This document shows, in pieces, positions 31,324 through 43,100 of a stretch of DNA of 64,000 bases (the stretch's first letter is position 1; every line of letters starts with the position of its first letter). Below the pieces are notes generated by a model. That model had not been told where the DNA came from and searched no databases. It worked only from the letters and a program-made list of their open reading frames with translations. A program made the translations under genes and the position numbers. Origin of the DNA: Gautieria morchelliformis. Lineage: Eukaryota; Basidiomycota; Agaricomycetes; Gomphales; Gomphaceae. The stretch is taken from the NCBI GenBank assembly GCA_015179125.1, contig WHVA01000058.1:268521-332520 (forward strand), read 5' to 3'.

Positions 31324-32846
31324 ATGCTTCTCTCTGAGTCACCAGCGGCACAGGATCAGTTGCTCGTCCTCGTTAGCGATTCCAAGGCGACAGAATACGC
31401 GATAGGTTAGCTTTTTCTGCTGTGAATATCTCCTCGTGTCTACTCAGCCTTTTCCTCTTCCTACAGTTGCTGCCACAGCTCTTCTCTAGTACGCTCAACA
31501 GATGAGTCTTGCAGTGGCAATGATCCGTTAACGAGGTTTCAGCTACGATAGTGTGTTGACGTTCTCTCAAGAGGTGCATTCCTCCCTGCCTTTTAACTGT
31601 TAATACGTGCTGTTGATACTTTCTCGTTTCAGGTGGATTTAGTCTGGAGGCAGCGCCTTGGCTGGGGAAAATTTCTCTATGTGCGTAAGCTGACATTTTA
31701 CATTTCCTGACAATACGTTGACGCAATGATGGCGATAGCTTGTAGTGGGTATCTTCTTAAAACTCCCAAGTGTTCACGTCAATCCTTTTTTCCCCCAAAG
31801 ATACGTTACTTTGCCCTCTTTTCCCAGACCTTTAACACAGCATGTTTGTTTATCTATGGAGATATTGATCGTGCAAACTATATCTCATGCTTATCCAGTG
31901 TATCTCAACAATACCGCCGGCCCTAAGGTAACGTTTACACTTTACTACAGGTTTGTTTCATATGCCTACCCTTCACACAGTTGTGAGTCCTTCCAAGACC
32001 ATGCCTAGCTTTGGACTCAGCTCCTGCAAGGTGTTTGTTCGCGGTACGTTTCAAAGTAGTAAGTGCAGGCGTGACCCTGTGGCTTGTAGAACTAAGTCTT
32101 GCGACAGTGAGTGGCTCGGGTCGAATGACGTTTACCTTAATGACAGCCTTACCAGAGAGTTTGGATATTATACAATCGGTCGCTCACACTCCTTCTCAGC
32201 TTGGGAGTCATCTATACGTGTACGCCTTCCTCCTTATTTACCACTCGAGCTATGTGTTTGCTAACGCTGAATATTTCTCTTTAGGTAGCATCGCAGCTGT
32301 GTAATATGGTTATTTTCTCCTTTTCTTGCATAGACTCACCCCCATACCTTCAAAGAACGTTCATAAATGTTGGAGCATTGCTGCACCACCCAAGTCAGCT
32401 CGTGTGTTTCTTCCTGATCATTGTACCATAATGACCACTTCTCTTGCCTCTATGAAGCCATTTCACGCCCAGGGTAATATTTACTGGACCCGTCTTCGTC
32501 GCAAGCTCACTCGTTCAACAGCCCTATCCTGTCCGGATGTTATTCTTCAGGTAAGGTCTTGTTCCTCTTCAAGGACTCATCACTAACCCTAATCATAGTC
32601 CCAAACTGGTACTACACCATAAACATCCCGCCCTTGTTCACAGCACGTCGTATTCACTTGGTCGGTTATTTCACAAGTCTCACCCATTCGCTATCCAGAC
32701 AGTGGTTCTTGTGATCCTCACAGTCCACAGAACCCACCAGGCAGCGAGATGTCTCGGATCAACAAGAGGGATGCCCCTAGTCGCCATATTACTCAGGGAC
32801 GGTTTATTGAACTTCTCTGCGTTCGTTTCATTCCAATCTTGATTCC
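31324..32846 (+). CDS. DUF6533-domain membrane protein, multi-exon
   Basis: Joining 31324-31405, 31467-31488, 31543-31573, 31633-31680, 31801-31843 and 31899-31927 gives an unbroken 85-residue N-terminus. Every junction is GT-AG and every phase fits. It reads MLLSESPAAQDQLL, then TEYAIVAATALLYYDSVLTF, SQEVDLVWRQRLGWGKFLYI, RYFALFSQTFNTALYLNNTA, which is the DUF6533 pattern (EV-LVW...K-LY..RY). The same family's C-terminal part, ILTVHRTHQAARCLGSTRGM and PLVAILLRDGLLNFSAF, follows from 32699 after a TATCCAG acceptor. Exons between 31928 and 32698 could not all be joined, so damage there is possible. DUF6533 proteins are fungal multi-pass membrane proteins of unknown function, often in large families. 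It is the clearest host gene in the centre of the window. Confidence 0.7.
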
Positions 32847-33167
32847 CAGCCTTTACGGTACTTATAAGGAGATCATTGATACCCACCCAGTGTTGCTGGT
32901 GAGCCGTGTCGCGAACACTCAGTGAACGTGGATGATTAATTACTTTACTTAAGCCATGCTGAGCGTCAACATACTGCTCTTTTATGTTGCACGTGTCACC
33001 CTCGTACCTCTCGGAACAGGGTGAGCAGTTTTTGTATTAGAGACTACGCCGTACTCGACGGGCCTCATGGATGCTTTTAGATTTATTATTGCGTAAGTGA
33101 TCACCTTGCATGCCATTCCGGAAAACAGGATGTAAAACCTCTGATCAGAGTTCCATGCATATCTGGG

Positions 33168-33420
33168 TCAAGGCTTTTCCTCAACGTGCGCCACGAAATC
33201 CTTCATCCAAATCTTACCACAGCCATACCCCTGGAGAGGCTTGTAATCAGGGCGTCTGGCCCTCCTGTGGAGGTTACTGAGCTGTATGAAATGCCGGAGG
33301 AGCATGTCGGCGAAGTGAAGGGGGGAATATCTGGCCATAGTCAAACGTGCTATCGTAGTCCTTGATAGCGCCTTGATCTCGTCCGCAAGCGCCAACGATA
33401 TACCCAGACTGCGACTATAT
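33168..33420 (-). pseudogene. possible host gene C-terminus
   Basis: On the minus strand, GRDQGAIKDYDSTFDYGQIF and, after a one-base shift in a run of six C near 33327, HFADMLLRHFIQLSNLHRRA...GYGCGKIWMKDFVAHVEEKP end at TGA 33170-33168. The text looks like real protein across the shift. I do not recognise the family. Either a single-base deletion has killed the gene or the C run is a sequencing error. Confidence 0.35.
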
Positions 33421-33429
33421 ACCTGTTGT

Positions 33430-34973
33430 ACAAATAAGCCTGTTTCATAGTGTAAACACAGTTCTCTATGGTGGACAAAGCAGGAATGAGGACGTAATGG
33501 AGACACGAGTTGAAGGTGAGTCGAGATTGTGTGTCTGGTAACGTAAATGAGAGTGCTAACTATGCTAGTGCGGGCCAGAGCGTGATATTGCCGGTAGCCC
33601 AAGAGTGAGTTGGATTCAGCGACATTGCATAATGAGGCCCTGAAACAAATGTTACGGTGATAACTAATCAAAATCGGCGTTAGGTCTGGGAGGAACACGG
33701 ATCTGTCCTAGATATTAAAGTGCCGTCTCGGTGAGCGATCAAGTACGAAAGACAATGGCTACTCCCGGTGATGATGAGGGTGTGATGACGCACGTGCGGG
33801 AGGCGTAGTGACCCCCGTGTAGAGGCAGCGCAGTGGAGTATGATGGAGGAGTGGACATGTGAATGCCAGTGGCGGTTGATGGAAGACACCATGCATTGCG
33901 TACCTGATGATGGAGTCGTAATAGATGAGTGAGTATAACGCGTTCCCAATGCCGGCACGTATGGTCTGATATACCGTATACGACGCTGCCTCTCTTGGCA
34001 GGCATAAATAACAAGCCTCGCATCCCTTCTCCTCATCCGACCGATGGCTGTGCTAAGCTGCCACGATGTCTTCGCCGCCGTCAATGTCATTTACGATTAT
34101 ATGTCGCATTATGGGTCAGAGCATAATAGTAAATGGGGTAACCAGAACCGGATCGACGCGCGCGAGGCGTCGTGCGCCACACTGAGCGGTTCGACGGTTG
34201 TAAACGGGGATCACTGTGTGGGTATCGTTGTCAGCGATGGTATGGCGTGCGTAAAACAGGGGTAAGTGGGAAGAGAAGCAACAGCGGAATAATGGCCAGA
34301 AATAAAACGATAAACACACGCATTGAAACCATCACCTCAGAAAGTATATATAACACACGACAGGCATGCACTCACGCCATTGCCAATAAATACCTCCGTC
34401 CGCGCCACAATCTCCATGTCCACCGCCAGCCTCGCGGCGGCAGTTCCTCGACCTCATCTTCCCATCCATGCCCAGGTCGTCCACCACTCCGTGCTGGCGC
34501 CGGAAGCTGAGGGTGCCCTGCGGCTCGCGAGTCGATGCGCATTTGCCTCGTCGGTCCGGTATCATTCGTATAATGACTCTCGTCAGGATATCGTCTCTCC
34601 ATACCCCGCTCAATCCACCCCAGCAGCACCTGGTCCCATCTGTTCGTACATGCCGTACGTGCCGTATTATATCATCGAGCGAGGGCAAACAGTGGCGTGC
34701 GAGGTCGGCATGGTCGGGGGGTGTACCTGGAGGAGAGAGTTAGCTAATGAGAGATGAGGGGAGAAAGCAATAATGAAAATGAAACATGGTGGGGTGAAGA
34801 AGCTGAGAGGGGCCAAAAGAATGCATAGAGGATGGCTGATATTAAAAGAAAATGACGAGAAGCGAGCTAAGGGAAGAAAAATCAAAAGAGAGAATGCATG
34901 TGCGATAAACTAAGCAGACGACGAGAAAAGGAAGCTTCGGGTGAAGGGACCGGAAGGAGAGATGGGTTAGGTG
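33430..34973. other. no gene recognised; purine-rich end
   Basis: No recognised gene or element. A short plus frame from 34044 (DVFAAVNVIYDYMSHYGSEH) could be an exon but has no support. From about 34735 to 34960 the plus strand is strongly purine-rich (GAGAGATGAGGGGAGAAAGC and similar). The ~5 kb unit starts sharply at 34974. Confidence 0.4.
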
Positions 34974-36218
34974 ATCCAATACTGTGACAACAAAGTTTTC
35001 TGAGTCTTCCGTCATCCAGAAGTAAAACCGAGGGGACGAACTGGGACAGAGCAACCACCTGAATGAAGGACAAGCGAGGAAGTACAGAAAATTAAGTAGA
35101 AGATGTGGAAGAATGACACGCGGCGAGGAAAGCGGAAAAAAAAAAAAAAAACATGGAATGAGATCAAAAGAACCAGGTGAGAAGTACCAGGAGCGCGGCA
35201 TGACCAGGAAATGAGGACGCGGGGGTGACGCCACAGACACAATAAAAAGACAGAAAGGCAAAAGAATGATCCCGCACACCCCCGCTTGTTAACGTCCTGC
35301 CACCCCGCGCTGTCGCGAGGTGTACACAGTGCTGCTCAAAGTCGTCGCGTGGGAGGGGAAACGCGAGCAAGCGGGCGAGGGGGCTAGCGTGGTGGCCGCG
35401 AGGGACATATCTGCCAGGTCCGCGTGCTGCGTAGAGTCCGCGTCGTGCGGCGGCTCTGCTGCGGGGTGGTCCGGGCTCCATGCACGTCGTTGTCCATATC
35501 GCTGGGCATACGCGTCAGACCGATAGTCAGACCCGCACCCGCAGCGTATCCCGGTGCCCTTGGATTGCGCTGCGTTGCACCGTGCACGAGCGGACTCCAG
35601 TGGTGGAGGCCCGTGAGCACCGGGGAGTCGAGCAGCGTGGGCAGGAGGGAGATGCGGCGGGTACTGTCGGAAAAACGTTAGTGGTGCGATAACAATAATA
35701 GAAAATAAGATGTACAAGCAGAGTATAGCAATACCCAGGGTCTAGGTCGGAGTCCCCACCGCCCCTGCAACTAGTAGAGTCTTCAGACAAGAACCCCTCC
35801 GCCCCTATCCCACAGCCTCCCCCATAAACTGGACATCCCTGGCAGTCGCCACAATGGACGCGTCAATGACGTGTTCCGTGGACAAGCGCTGCAGGGGTGT
35901 CCTCGTGGTCGATGCGATCGAGCGCCATTATGTCACCCCTACGATTCAATAAGAACGTGCCCGAGGATCTCTTGTTGTACGACGAACGCGTCGGCAGCGG
36001 ACTTTGAATGAAAGAGAATCGGGCTAAGCAAAAGCAGATCTTCATCCGATACATCCTCAGCCTTCTAGTGCATTTTCACAGCCTATGCATCGCAAATCTC
36101 AGCACTCAGCTAATAACGTATAGCGTTGTTGTTCCACCTTCCCAGCCATCGGCGCGCACTTTGATCTTCTTCTTCGTAAGTACCACTACTGGGCCCGCAA
36201 CCTCAACGTTGCGGCTAT

Positions 36219-36224
36219 TATAAA
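36219..36224 (+). promoter_or_regulatory. TATA-like box of zinc-finger gene P1
   Basis: TATAAA lies about 214 bp upstream of the ATG at 36433. The minus copy M1 has a TTTATA at the equivalent place (13787-13795). The stretch between it and the ATG is among the best conserved of the unit. Confidence 0.4.
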
Positions 36225-36432
36225 CTCCAGATGCACGTGAGCTGCCGCTGGTTCAAGTTATTCCGTGGACCTCCGAGGCCACGGAGGCAATTACCATTTT
36301 AGGTCCGACCGCATCAAACCACTTTTTGTGGACCGATGCACAACGTCGGAACCATCAGTCTCATTTAGTCCACAGAGCGTCTATCTCGCATTCCACCTTG
36401 TCTTCCCATACGTATAAGTAATTTACTGTGAC

Positions 36433-38312
36433 ATGGGTTCCTCCTCGCCCCCGCACTTCCTCGCACCCACACATGAACCAGACGCGTTGCCTCTGCGCAT
36501 CATCATCCAACGCCGCGTATGCCTCTTCTGGCACATGCTCCGTGAGTGACCTGCGTTCTTCGCATCTCACTCAGCTCACTTACCTCCCTGTTGCTTTTCA
36601 GTGTCAGAGCGCATTCAGGCCTTATCTAACGCGGAACACAGCCACTCGGGAGTATTTATCGGGCATTTTGCTATGTACGTCGATGGAGGAAGAGGATTCG
36701 ACAAACTGGTCGGACGTAATTGTGAGTTATACAACGTCCTTAGATACTCCATTGCTTCTCACATCACGTTGGTTCAGCATAAGGCGAACGAGCAGTTTGA
36801 GGCGGGCGAGGCGTCTGAGGCGTACGAGGAGCTCGATCCTCTCAGAACTACTGAAGACTCGCCTCTAACCCTGCTCCCTTGGGATTTCTCGGATGTCATC
36901 GATGCAGAAGTTGCGGCGCCGACTCCCCCTGAACAGGCTTCACCCGCCGCATCTTCCGCCCCCTCATTAGCATATCACCTCACCTTGGTCCAGCCTCCTC
37001 AGTACGAGGAGCTGCCACCCCTCAGAAGTACAAGCCGTGAAGGCTCGCCTCTAACCCCGCTCCCTTGGGATTTCTCGGATGTCATCGACGCAGAAGTTGT
37101 GGAGCCGACTCCCCCAGCCGAGCCCTCGGTTTACGTATCTCCAAGCGAATTGTCCAGTCCACCAAAATCCGGCGACAAAGTGGATGGGGACGCAACAACG
37201 CAGCCCCCCCAGAGATACCTATGGCACCCCGCACACTGTCAGGCCCGACCCTGCGCTCGTGTAGCCTCACCCGAGCCTCGGCCCCAGCTTCCGACGAGCA
37301 ACACGCCCTCGTTCCACCGACGGCTGGACCATCCCACCGCCATGCGGATGGGAAACCAACGGACGACGCCGCCGAGGAGCAATCTGGCGACCTTCAACAG
37401 CCGCCCTCGGACAACGGCACCTACGAGGACCGATCCGGAGGGGACTACGACGAGGAATCAGGGAGCAACCCCCAGCCGCCCGGGCCACCTATACTCCCGG
37501 GGAAATCCCGCCATAAACCGTCGCTTCGGCGCGACCCTCCCACCTGCCGCCGTCCTTTCTGCTCCACGCGAACGCGCGTTGGCGCAGACCATCCGGAAGA
37601 TACACACAAGGACACCGACGAGGACGCCGACGAGGATGTCAACGAGGAGTTCGAGGACATTCCTCTGGAGCCTCCCCATCACACGCGCCCGGGTCCATCC
37701 CGCCGCGTGGCTACCCGTCGTACCCCGGCTCCCAACCACCATGATCGTGTCTACAAGCCGAAAGGCACCAGGGAAACACCTCCAAAGATTCCAAGACGCC
37801 CAGTCATCATCTTGTCCGATGCAGAGCTGAAGGGAATCCACGAGAAACTTCGTGAAGGGTCCTTGGAGCTACTTAAGCTCCAGCTTCCCGTCAAAGGCGC
37901 AGGGAAATTGTGGAAGTGTGATGAATGTAGCCATACCTCCTTCCGCGATGAGGAGATGAGGCGCCACATGGAGACGCACATCCCCACCCTCCGCCAACTG
38001 TGCTGGAATCCCGCGTGCCCGAAGCTTTTTGCGCGGATAGATTCTGTCCAGCGCCACATTCAGAGGTGCACGGCTAAACTTGAAAGTGGAAGAACGGTTA
38101 GCGACGAGACTCGGAGGGTGCTAAAGGAGGAGACTCTGAGGGTGGTAAAGGAGAAGACTCTGAGGGTGGTAAATGAGAAGACTCTGAAGAAGACTCTGAG
38201 GGTGGTAAATGAGAAGACTCTGAAGAAGACTCTGAGGGTGCTAAAGGAGGAGACTCTGAGGGTGGTAGAGGAGACGAATGACTATATCCCCGTAAAAATC
38301 AAGTGGATATAA
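36433..38312 (+). pseudogene. proline-rich acidic C2H2 protein, copy P1
   Basis: Exon 1 (36433-36541) starts MGSSSPPHFLAPTHEPDALP. Intron 36542-36601 is 60 bp (GTGAGT...TTTTCAG). Exon 2 continues in frame without the TGA seen in M1 and P2: LSERIQALSNAEHSHSG, GFDKLVGRNCELYNVLRYS, EAGEASEAYEELDPLR, and a duplicated PLTPLPWDFSDVIDAEV segment. Near 37150-37250 the protein-like frame moves to another phase and stays open to 38312: DDAAEEQSGDLQQPP, DYDEESGSNPQPPGPP, finger 1 CDECSHTSFRDEEMRRHMETH (shown in parts: C-x2-C-x12-H-x3-H), finger 2 CWNPACPKLFARIDSVQRH, a set of LRVVNEKTLKK repeats and the end DYIPVKIKWI. It may need an unseen intron; the relic at 57.3-58.5 kb has the same phase change, which favours splicing over a random indel. 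About 600 residues. DNA binding is inferred from the fingers only. Confidence 0.6.
38105..38270 (+). repeat. in-frame short tandem repeats, P1 gene 3' end
   Basis: Strings GAGACTCTGAGGGTGGTAAA and AAGACTCTGAAG alternate about six times, encoding TLRVVKEK / TLKK. Copy P2 has only two such units and M2 one, so this end of the protein varies in length between copies. Confidence 0.7.
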
Positions 38313-39341
38313 GGTTCCAATCAGTGAGGAGAATCGGGAGGACTCGAACGTGTGTACCCGCCTAGTTTATTCATATGTATTCCTTCCATCGACATGTAGC
38401 CAATATAATTCTGCTGTTCACTTGCGCCTCCATGTCTCCCCGTGTCTGGCCATCGGAACCACAGAGACGCATAGCGTAGCAGTTAAAAGCCATTCTCTCA
38501 CAGCTGCGCTTTTCAACAACATACGCGATCACCACTGAGATTGCGGATTCAAGGGAAGAGTCTAAACCTGACGATCTAGTCCTGCAGATGCCTCACGGAC
38601 TGACGGCAACGTATGTAGTCGCAGCAGCATACTTTCTACATTCGCGGCAGGTGGGCCTGGGCTTGTTGGTACGAGATGTATAAGAAGCGCAGCATGACCA
38701 GCAAATGACGGCATACGAGTGATCCCACCACACAATATTGAAAAAAAAAATTTTACGGAAAACGCAAGGAAACGATTGATCCCCCATTTCCACCACGCCT
38801 CTGTGGACACAGGGCTGCTCATAGTCAGCGCCTCGGAGATGGAACGCGAGTAAGCGGCGAAGGGGCCATGCGTGTCGGCTGGGAACCGCGTGCTGGCGTG
38901 CAGTCACCGGAGTGCGCTAACTTCCACCTCGAAGATCAAGTAGAGTGCTAGCTCTCCTAGTCGAATACCGACTGGTCACTGCAGTTAGACATAGTGCAAG
39001 GTCCGGGGCAGAGCTCCACCCATTGTCATGCGGTATCGTCGTGGGATGGGTCCGTGTGGGTGGTACGGGTCTCTATGTCGGAGATTGAACCATGCACGTG
39101 GCGAGAAGCAGTATCTGAGACGCGTTGGGCTCTCGCTCTGCTTATCAGCTTCGCGAAGCCGGCAGATCAACCGAGGTGGAATGCTGTGTTCTGCCGCTCA
39201 CACGGCTAACAAGCGTTGTGTTCCGCAATTGAATTACATGTTCAAGCGAGAACATAAGCATCGAAAGGTACTCGCCCTTGGCCCTGTGTCCAAGACATAG
39301 GTCATGCAAAAGGTTGACGACCCAGGCCGCTAGCGTTGCTT

Positions 39342-39348
39342 TATATAA
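39342..39348 (+). promoter_or_regulatory. TATA-like box of the W gene
   Basis: TATATAA about 90 bp upstream of the W gene ATG, inside block U. The conserved palindrome GCTTCGCGAAGC (39149-39160) lies 285 bp upstream of the ATG and is present in every copy of block U. Confidence 0.4.
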
Positions 39349-39433
39349 CATGGATCCCTTGTCTATCTCACCCTCCCTTCCCCGCCCAATGCCCATAAAC
39401 TACGAAGCGCCTTTCTGCCACTGCACATGCAGC

Positions 39434-39815
39434 ATGGCGTTGTCTGACCTAGCCAAGGTCAGACAAATAGACCGGGCGGAATTAATCGTCCACAACGTGG
39501 TGAATCGGAAGTACGTTGGATTCATCATGCTTGGTGAGTCACTTCCGCTCCTCGCATCTCACTCAGTGCACCTACTTTTCAGTCTTTACGAGCAGTCAAG
39601 CCGTATCTGCGGCATCCACCTACACTAAAAGCCACCCTCCCTCCGACAAGGAATCCGGCCTCCGACGAGAAGCCCAGCATCATTCCTCAAACACCACCGC
39701 GCGACGACACGGCCGACGAGGAATCAGGGTAGATTGGGCAGACGCCCCCGCACAAGCCCGAGAGAATACACGAGCTCTCAAGGATCGCAGCCGCGATTGT
39801 TCGACCATTGATTGA
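39434..39815 (+). CDS. W-type gene of the unit, two exons
   Basis: Exon 1 39434-39533 (MALSDLAKVRQIDRAELIVH, NVVNRKYVGFIML), intron 39534-39582 (49 bp, GTGAGT...TTTTCAG), exon 2 39583-39815. The spliced frame is open for 110 residues. Compared with the copy at 28.6 kb, exon 2 lacks eight bases near 39650, so after SHPPSD the frame changes and the acidic DEESG-type part is read as Arg-rich sequence ending in TID. The short protein may thus be a truncated form. The unit therefore has two genes in the same direction, W upstream of the next zinc-finger gene. No known domain. Confidence 0.45.
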
Positions 39816-40129
39816 TCAAGTCGGTCGCACAGTCAGGCCCTCCCCTGCGCTCGTGCAAGCTGACTCCAGCCTCGACCCAGCGAATGGGGACCCAACCGAC
39901 GCGGACATTGCTGACAAGAAATCCGACCTCGTTCCACCCTTGGCTGGACCATTCCACCGCCAAGCGGATGGGAAGCTAACGGACGACGCCGACGAAGACA
40001 CCTTTGAGGAAGAATCTGGCGACTTTCAATAGCCGCCGTCGGACGACGACACCTACGAGGAGCCATCGGGAGAGGAATACGATGAGGCATCAGGGAACAT
40101 TCTCCAGCCGCCCGCGCCCCCACTCTCCC

Positions 40130-43100
40130 TCCAATACTTTGGCAAGAATGTTTTCTGGGTCTTCCGTGATCCACAAGTAAAACCAACGGAAGGAACTGGG
40201 ACAGAGAAACCACCTGAATGAATGACAAGCGAGGAGGTACAGAAGATGTGGAAGAATGACGCGGGGCGAGGAAAGCGGGAAAGAAAAAACATTGGATGAG
40301 ATCAAAAGAACCAGGGGAGAAGTACCAGAAGCGCGGCATGACCAGGAAATGAGGACGCTGGAGTGACGCCACAGACACAATAAAAACACAGAAAGGCAGG
40401 AGAACGATCCCGCACACCCCCGCTTGTTAACGGCCTGCCACCTCGCGCTGGCGCGAGGTGTACACGGTGCTGCTCAAAGTCGCCGCGTGGCAGGGGCAAA
40501 GCGAGCAGGCGGACGAGGGGGGAGGGCGTGTGGGCCGCGAGGGACGTATCTGCGAGATGCGCGTGCTGCGCCGCCCATGCCCGCGGGGCGGTCCGGGCTC
40601 CACGCACGTCGTTGTCCATACCGCTGGCCATGTGCGTCAGACCGATCGTTCAGACCTCGCACCAGCGACGCATCCCCATGCGCTTAGATTGCGCTGCGTT
40701 GCCCTGTGCCCGAGCGGACTCCAGTGGAGGTTCGTGAGCACAGCCTGAGGGGAGTCGAGCAGCGTGGATAGGAGGGAGGATGCGGCGGGTACTGTCGGAA
40801 AAGCGTTAGTGGTGCGATAACAATAATAGAAAGTAAGATGTACAAGCAGAGTATGGCATTACCCACGTCTAGGTCGGAGTCCCCACCCCCCTGCAACTAG
40901 TAGAGTCTTCAGACAAGGCCGGCCCCCTCCGCCCCTACCGCACAGCCTCCCAGAAACTGGACATCCCTGGCAGATGGACGCGTCAATGACGCGTCCGTGG
41001 ACAACGGCGGCCGGGGATCGAGGCCCATTACGTCATGCCTACGATTCAATAAGAACGTGTGTTGTACGACGCGTCGGCAGCGGACTTTGAATGAAAGCTT
41101 CTCGAGAGAAGCGGGCTACGCGATAGCATATTTTCGTCCGATGCAACTATGCATCTCAAATCTAAGCGCTCAGCTCATAACGTATCATTCCCAGCCGATC
41201 GGCGCACCCTTTGATCTTCTTTGCAAGTACCACTCGCCCTTGGCACTGCGCCCTGGCGCCACGGAGGTAATTACCATTTAGGTCCAAACGCAAAACAGTT
41301 TTTGTGGACTGATGGGCATCACGTCGGAACCATCAGTCTCATTTAGTCCACAGAATTGTATTCGCGAATTCCCCTTGTCTGCCCATACGTATAAGTAATT
41401 TACTGTGACATGGAATCGAGTCGTCTCCCCCCACTTCCCCGCACCCCATGAATTTCCAGACGCGTTGCCTCTGCGCATCATCATCCAACGCCACGTATGC
41501 CACTCCTGGCACATGCTCCGTGAGTGACTTGCGCTCAGCTCACTTGCCTCCCTGTTAATTATCAGTGTGAGAGCGCATTCATGCCTTACTTAAGGCAGAA
41601 CACGGCCACGAGGGATTATCTACAGGGCCTCCTCTTATGTGGCCCATTGCGGGTGACAGACGTCCCGTCTGGCCTCTCTCCCGTGATGGAGGAAAAGGAT
41701 TCAATGGGGGAAGAGGATTCGATGGCGGAAGAGGCTTCGACAAACTGGTCGGGCGACATTGTGAGTTATACAACGTCCTTAGATACTCCATTGCTTATCG
41801 CATTACGTTGGTTCAGCATGAGGCGGGCGAGGCACCAGGAGCTCTTTCCCCTCAGAACTAGAAACCCCGACGACTCGCCGTTGACGCCGCTCCCTTCCTA
41901 TTTCTCGGATGTCATCGATGGAGAAGTTGCAGCGCCGACTCCCCCCGAACAGGCTTCACCCGCCGCATCCTCCGTCCCCTCATTGGCGGAGGAAGAAGTG
42001 CGTGGGGACAATCCACAGCGGCCCCCGTATGAGCCCCGCCCAGGGTCACCGCCCCTCCCCACTGGTCCAATCTCGGCCCCAGCGGATGGGCAACAACCTG
42101 GAAACAACACCTACGAGGAGGACCGCGGCGTCATTCCACAGCCGCCTCCGTACGAACCCCACCCCGGGTCACCTCTCTTGCCCCTTTACACACCATCGGC
42201 CCCAGCAGATGGGCCACCAGCCAACGACGAGGAGGCCGCGGCGAAATTCCACAGCCGCCCACGTACGAACCCCGCCCGGCGTCACCTCTCTTGCCTCCTT
42301 ACACACCATCGGCCCCAGCAGATGGGCCACCAGACAACGATGAGGAGGATCGCGGCGAAATTGCACAGCTCCCCACGTACGAACCCCGCCCGGGGTCACC
42401 TCTCTTGCCCCCTTACACACCATCGGCCCCAGCAGATGGGCCACCAGACAACGACGAGGAGGCCCGCGGCGAAATTCCACAGCCGCCGCCGCCGCCCCTC
42501 CCCCGACACTCCCGGGGCGATCCCGCTTCACACCTCAGGGCCACCCTCTCACCCACCGCCATGGTTTCGATAGCGCAACCGTACGAGATCTCAACGGTCA
42601 AAGAAGCGCAGCCACGCGTCAGACCTCCTCGACGCGAACGCGCGTTCGCGCAGACCACGCGGACCCCACCGTCGAGGAATCGAGGGTGACTGCGCCCACG
42701 CCCCCGCACAATCCTAGACAGATGGATCGTAGCTGCGCAGCCGTCCTTGGGGGCCGTGCCACGCTCAAGCGGGGTCGTGCAGCAGCTGCCCAGCCGCCTC
42801 CCTACGAGGAGACCTTCGACGAGGAGTCCGGGGACATTCCCCTGGAGCCGCCACACACGCGCCCGGGTCCATCCCGCCGCGTGGCTCCCCGTCGGACACC
42901 GGCTCCCACCCACCACAACCGGGTGTACAAGCCGAAAGGCACGAGGGCAACGGTTCCAAGACGCGCAGCAATCATCTTGTCCACGGACGAGATGGAGAAA
43001 ATCCACGAGAAACTTGAAGTTTCCTTGGAGCTATTTGAGGTCATTGGCCCCGTCAAAGTTGCAGAACTGACATGGCAGTGTAGTCAATGTAGCCATACCT

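Larger units (their letters stand above)
34974..40129 (+). repeat. ~5 kb tandem unit, plus copy P1
   Basis: Blocks in order: Z (34974-35220, CTTCCGT.ATCCA.AAGTAAAACC), Y (35260-35870), X (35840-36230), A (36280-36430), zinc-finger gene (36433-38312), V (38312-38920), U (39040-39430), W gene (39434-40129). Block Z restarts at 40130, so this is a complete head-to-tail period (stop to stop of the zinc-finger gene 5042 bp; palindrome to palindrome 4939 bp). It is the only complete, uninterrupted period in the window and the natural reference for the family. Confidence 0.8.

Noticed and set aside
32580-32600. Telomeric repeat tract (CTAACCCTAA)
   Set aside because: Only one or two units occur here and near 58920 (AAACCCTAG). 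At 32590 it is the branch-site region of an intron in the DUF6533 gene.
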